NCBI RefSeq assembly: GCF_000312425.1 | Contig: NZ_HE997181.1 | Span: 9,002 to 73,001 of the forward strand | DNA from: Reyranella massiliensis 521 | Lineage (GTDB): Bacteria > Pseudomonadota > Alphaproteobacteria > Reyranellales > Reyranellaceae | Reading direction: 5' to 3' | Length of the DNA: 64,000 bases | Part shown: in pieces, positions 61,408 to 64,000 of the stretch | How the letters are laid out: every line of letters begins with the position of its first letter | How positions within the stretch are numbered: the first letter of the stretch is position 1 | Notes under the pieces: model-generated | Told to the model about the DNA's origin: nothing | What the model saw: the letters and a program-made list of their open reading frames with translations, nothing else | Database searches by the model: none | Made by a program: the position numbers and the translations under genes

Positions 61408-64000
61408 ATGCCTTCGAGCCTGAGCAAGAAACTCCTGATCGGTGGCGGCAGCGTAGTCGGTCTGGTGGTCGTGGCGTCGGTTGCGGCGCCGCTTCTTGTC
61501 GATGTCAATTCGTACAAGCCGATGATCGTGTCGGAGGTGAAGGCCATGACCGGCCGCGATCTCGTGATCGACGGTCCGATCTCGCTGTCGATCCTGCCGA
61601 CGCCGACGGTCTCGGTCACCGGCGTGAAGTTCTCCAACGTGCCGGGTGCCAAGAATCCCAGCATGGTCGAGATGAAGTCGGTTACCGTGAAGCCGTCGCT
61701 GTTCGGTCTGCTTGCCGGCAATATCGAGGTGAGCGAGGTGACGCTGATCGAGCCCAAGATCGTGCTCGAAATCAACGCCGAGGGTAAGCCGAACTGGGAG
61801 TTCGCGCCGTCGGTCGCCGAAGCGAAGCCTGTTGCTCCCAAGCCGGTCTCGCCCAAGCCGCTGTCGCTCGGCCGGCTCACGATTGAAAACGGCACGTTGA
61901 TCTTCAGCGATTCCAAGGCGGGCATTTCCGTAGTCGCCGACAAGGCGAACTTCTCCGCATCGGTCGGTTCGCTCGACGGCCCCTATACTCTGGCCGGCGG
62001 CGCCGACATCAACGGCTCGCCTCTCAAGCTCGATCTTGCTGTCGGCCCCAAGGGCAGCAGCGGACACAATGCGGAGGTCACTCTGCAGGCGGGAGGGGGC
62101 AAGCTCTCGTTCCGGGGAACGCTGAGCGAACTCGGACCGACGGCGCAGATTGCCGGTATTGCTTCCGTGGCGACCGATTCCCTCACGGGCTTCGTCGGCA
62201 CGCTGGTCAAGCTTGCCGGACAGCCCGAGCCGGCATTGCCGCCGTTGCTCGCGGGCAGGTTCGTTTTCGACGGCGCCGTCGAGGCGTCGCAAACTGCCTT
62301 TGCCGCCAAGGACTTCAAGATGACGCTGGGCCAGGACAGCGGTTCGGGTTCGTTCGCGGTAGCTCTGAAGCCAACGCTGGCCGTCGACGGCAAAATCGCC
62401 ATCCCCAAGCTCGATCTCGACAAGTGGATGGCAGCCGTTGCGCGTCCTGCGGCACCGCCAGCCACGCCGCCTGCCAACCCGCCGCCAGCCGCCAACCGGC
62501 CGGCCGCTGCTCCCGCCCTGTCCGGCGGCAGCATGCTGGGCAACGTTACGGCCAAGCTTGCCCTCGATATCGGCGAGATCGTCTACAATAAGAAGACTAT
62601 CCGTAACGCGGTGGTCGAACTCGATGCACGCGGCGGTGCCGTCGCCGTACCGAAGCTTTCCGCCACCCTGCCGGGCGACATGGTCCTGCAGGCCAGGTCG
62701 ACCATGACGGGCGATGCGGCGAAGCCGAATGTCACCGGCGAGTTCAGCCTCGTCGGGCCGAAGCTGCGCGAGACGTTGAGCTGGCTCGAAGTCGACATGG
62801 CGTCGGTGCCTGCCTCCAAGCTGCAGAAGCTCAGCCTCAAGGGGCGCATGGCGTCCTCGGGCGGCAACGTGCAGGTGAGCGACGCGGTCTTCGAACTCGA
62901 CGATCTCAAGGGCAATGGCGGTGTCGTGGTGACATTCGGCGTGCCGCTGTCGATCGTGACCAGCCTCAACATCGACACGCTCGATCTCGACTCCTTCCTG
63001 GTGCCGGCGGCGGCACAGAAGCCCGCAGCATCGGCGCCGGCTGCGTCGGCGCCTGCACCATCGGCACGGCAGCCCGCCGCCGGCCCCTCGATCGGGCTCA
63101 AGGCCAAGGTGGCCAAGCTCGTCTACAACAAGGAGACGATCCAGGGCGTCGATGTCGACGTGGCGTTGCAAGGAAGCACGCTGCGGCTGAACGACGTCAA
63201 GGTCGGCAATATCGGCGGCGGCAGGTTCGCCGTACGCGGCACGGTGGCGAACTATTCGGCGCCGCAGCCGCGGCCCGACATCGCGTTCAATTTCGAAGCC
63301 CCCGACATGGGCCGCGTGCTCAAGGTCGTGGGCGCTTCCGGTCCGTCGGACCTCGGTGCGGTCAGTGCGAGTGGCGGGATCGCCGGCACGATCGAACAAC
63401 TCACGCTGCGCGAACTCACTGTCAATGCCGCGGGCCAGAACGTGAAGGCGAGCGGCACGCTGGCGCTGCCGGGGGCAGCGAAGGGCGCGCCGCAATCAGC
63501 CGCCTACAAGGGCTCCGTCGTGCTGAACGGTCAGGCGATTGAAGGGACGATCGATGCCAGGCTGACCGGCAAGCCGGTCATCACCGCCGACCTGCGCGCC
63601 AATGCGCTCGATCTCGACAAGCTCGGGGGCGGCGGTGGCGGTGGAACGGCCGCACGTGCCCCGGCGCGCGGCCAGCGGGCCGCGGCTGCCAAGCCGATCG
63701 ATACAGCGCCGCTGCGTTCGGTCGATGGCTCGTTGAAGCTGTCGGCCGGCACGCTGACCAGCGGGTCGCTGCGCATCGGCAATGCCGATCTCGCAGCGAC
63801 GCTGAAGGACGGCGTTCTGACGGTGCAGCACTTCAAGGGTGGACTCTATGGCGGTTCGCTGGCTTTGGCCGGCACCGTCAATGGCAGCCAGCCAGCGCTT
63901 GCCCTGGATTTCAAGGGCGACGCCAACAACCTGATCATCGGCGAGATGCTGCGCAGCACCTCGGGCAGCAATCAGTTCGGTGGCGCCGTCAAGGTGACGA
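61408..64000 (+). CDS. AsmA-family envelope protein (3' end beyond window)
   Basis: The frame is open from the ATG at 61408 (after an AGGAGAA site) to base 64000, 864 codons so far. An N-terminal signal anchor (LLIGGGSVVGLVVVASVAAPLLV) leads into the AsmA beta-rich region (VNSYKPMIVSEVKAMTGRDLVIDGPISLSILPTPTVSVTGVKFSN). Modules with VYNK(K/E)TI start sites repeat (near 62580 and 63120), separated by three Pro/Ala/Gly-rich linkers that each follow an LDLD motif (about 62410, 62985, 63605). AsmA-like proteins bridge the periplasm and are implicated in outer membrane lipid transport. The C-terminus is not visible. Confidence 0.88.
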   Translation, partial: MPSSLSKKLLIGGGSVVGLVVVASVAAPLLVDVNSYKPMIVSEVKAMTGRDLVIDGPISLSILPTPTVSVTGVKFSNVPGAKNPSMVEMKSVTVKPSLFGLLAGNIEVSEVTLIEPKIVLEINAEGKPNWEFAPSVAEAKPVAPKPVSPKPLSLGRLTIENGTLIFSDSKAGISVVADKANFSASVGSLDGPYTLAGGADINGSPLKLDLAVGPKGSSGHNAEVTLQAGGGKLSFRGTLSELGPTAQIAGIASVATDSLTGFVGTLVKLAGQPEPALPPLLAGRFVFDGAVEASQTAFAAKDFKMTLGQDSGSGSFAVALKPTLAVDGKIAIPKLDLDKWMAAVARPAAPPATPPANPPPAANRPAAAPALSGGSMLGNVTAKLALDIGEIVYNKKTIRNAVVELDARGGAVAVPKLSATLPGDMVLQARSTMTGDAAKPNVTGEFSLVGPKLRETLSWLEVDMASVPASKLQKLSLKGRMASSGGNVQVSDAVFELDDLKGNGGVVVTFGVPLSIVTSLNIDTLDLDSFLVPAAAQKPAASAPAASAPAPSARQPAAGPSIGLKAKVAKLVYNKETIQGVDVDVALQGSTLRLNDVKVGNIGGGRFAVRGTVANYSAPQPRPDIAFNFEAPDMGRVLKVVGASGPSDLGAVSASGGIAGTIEQLTLRELTVNAAGQNVKASGTLALPGAAKGAPQSAAYKGSVVLNGQAIEGTIDARLTGKPVITADLRANALDLDKLGGGGGGGTAARAPARGQRAAAAKPIDTAPLRSVDGSLKLSAGTLTSGSLRIGNADLAATLKDGVLTVQHFKGGLYGGSLALAGTVNGSQPALALDFKGDANNLIIGEMLRSTSGSNQFGGAVKVT

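Noticed and set aside
61372..63495. 707-codon minus-strand frame opposite the AsmA-like gene
   Set aside because: Shadow of a well-supported gene; no ribosome site or domain.

Overview
The window is a high-GC, gene-dense chromosomal segment. Many stop/start overlaps of the ATGA type, Tat-type signal peptides, three Bug-family solute-binding proteins, a CaiB/BaiF-rich fatty-acid type catabolism and an AsmA/LolA/OmpA envelope set all suggest an alphaproteobacterium of the Rhodospirillales/Hyphomicrobiales type. A Reyranella- or Bradyrhizobium-like soil organism would fit, but that placement is inference from gene content only. About 70 protein genes were found. No rRNA, tRNA, CRISPR array or insertion sequence was recognised.

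Layout. 1-3654: an OmpA-family outer membrane protein (truncated by the window edge), then a three-gene operon for a patatin-like lipase, acetoacetate decarboxylase and 3-hydroxybutyrate dehydrogenase (ketone body / polyhydroxybutyrate metabolism). 3764-10128: a lasso-peptide-type RiPP maturation locus: HPr-kinase-like protein, B2 transglutaminase-like protease, asparagine-synthetase-like cyclase, PqqD-type chaperone and a nucleotidyltransferase. It is interleaved with two paralogous phytanoyl-CoA dioxygenase-like genes, one of which has lost all three predicted iron ligands and carries a frameshift. No precursor peptide or exporter is visible. 10138-17252: housekeeping and envelope genes (LLM flavin oxidoreductase, LolA-like, acetyltransferase, acyl-CoA synthetase, DMT exporter, SDR).

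17474-24970: an extended chromate/metal resistance island. Divergent arms start from a palindrome-containing region at 21266-21386: chrB-chrA-DUF3297-dmeF-like to the right; superoxide dismutase-rhodanese fusion, ChrB-domain protein, LppY/LpqO (ChrL-like) protein, beta-propeller and a secreted LamG-like protein to the left. The ChrL-like and propeller genes each carry an apparent single-base frameshift. 25000-31480: mixed small genes, including a TRAP-receptor remnant, an HTH regulator with an 11-bp inverted-repeat operator, MscS and a CBS protein. 31846-37462: pterin dehydratase and a complete peptide/nickel-type ABC importer whose binding protein is encoded convergently to the other four genes.

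37599-48458: metalloprotease, a second exported SOD-like protein with DUF1254 and Mug-type glycosylase genes, a response regulator, and an acyl-CoA dehydrogenase/CoA-transferase catabolic cluster with a LysR regulator. 48468-53953: sirtuin, low-molecular-weight phosphatase, dimethylformamidase-like hydrolase, Bug protein and phosphotriesterase-like hydrolase. 53962-64000: ThpR, the conserved tesA/ybbA/ybbP trio, a Bax-inhibitor-1 protein with a strong terminator, NhaA, an HxlR regulator, DUF4169 and an AsmA-like protein running off the window.
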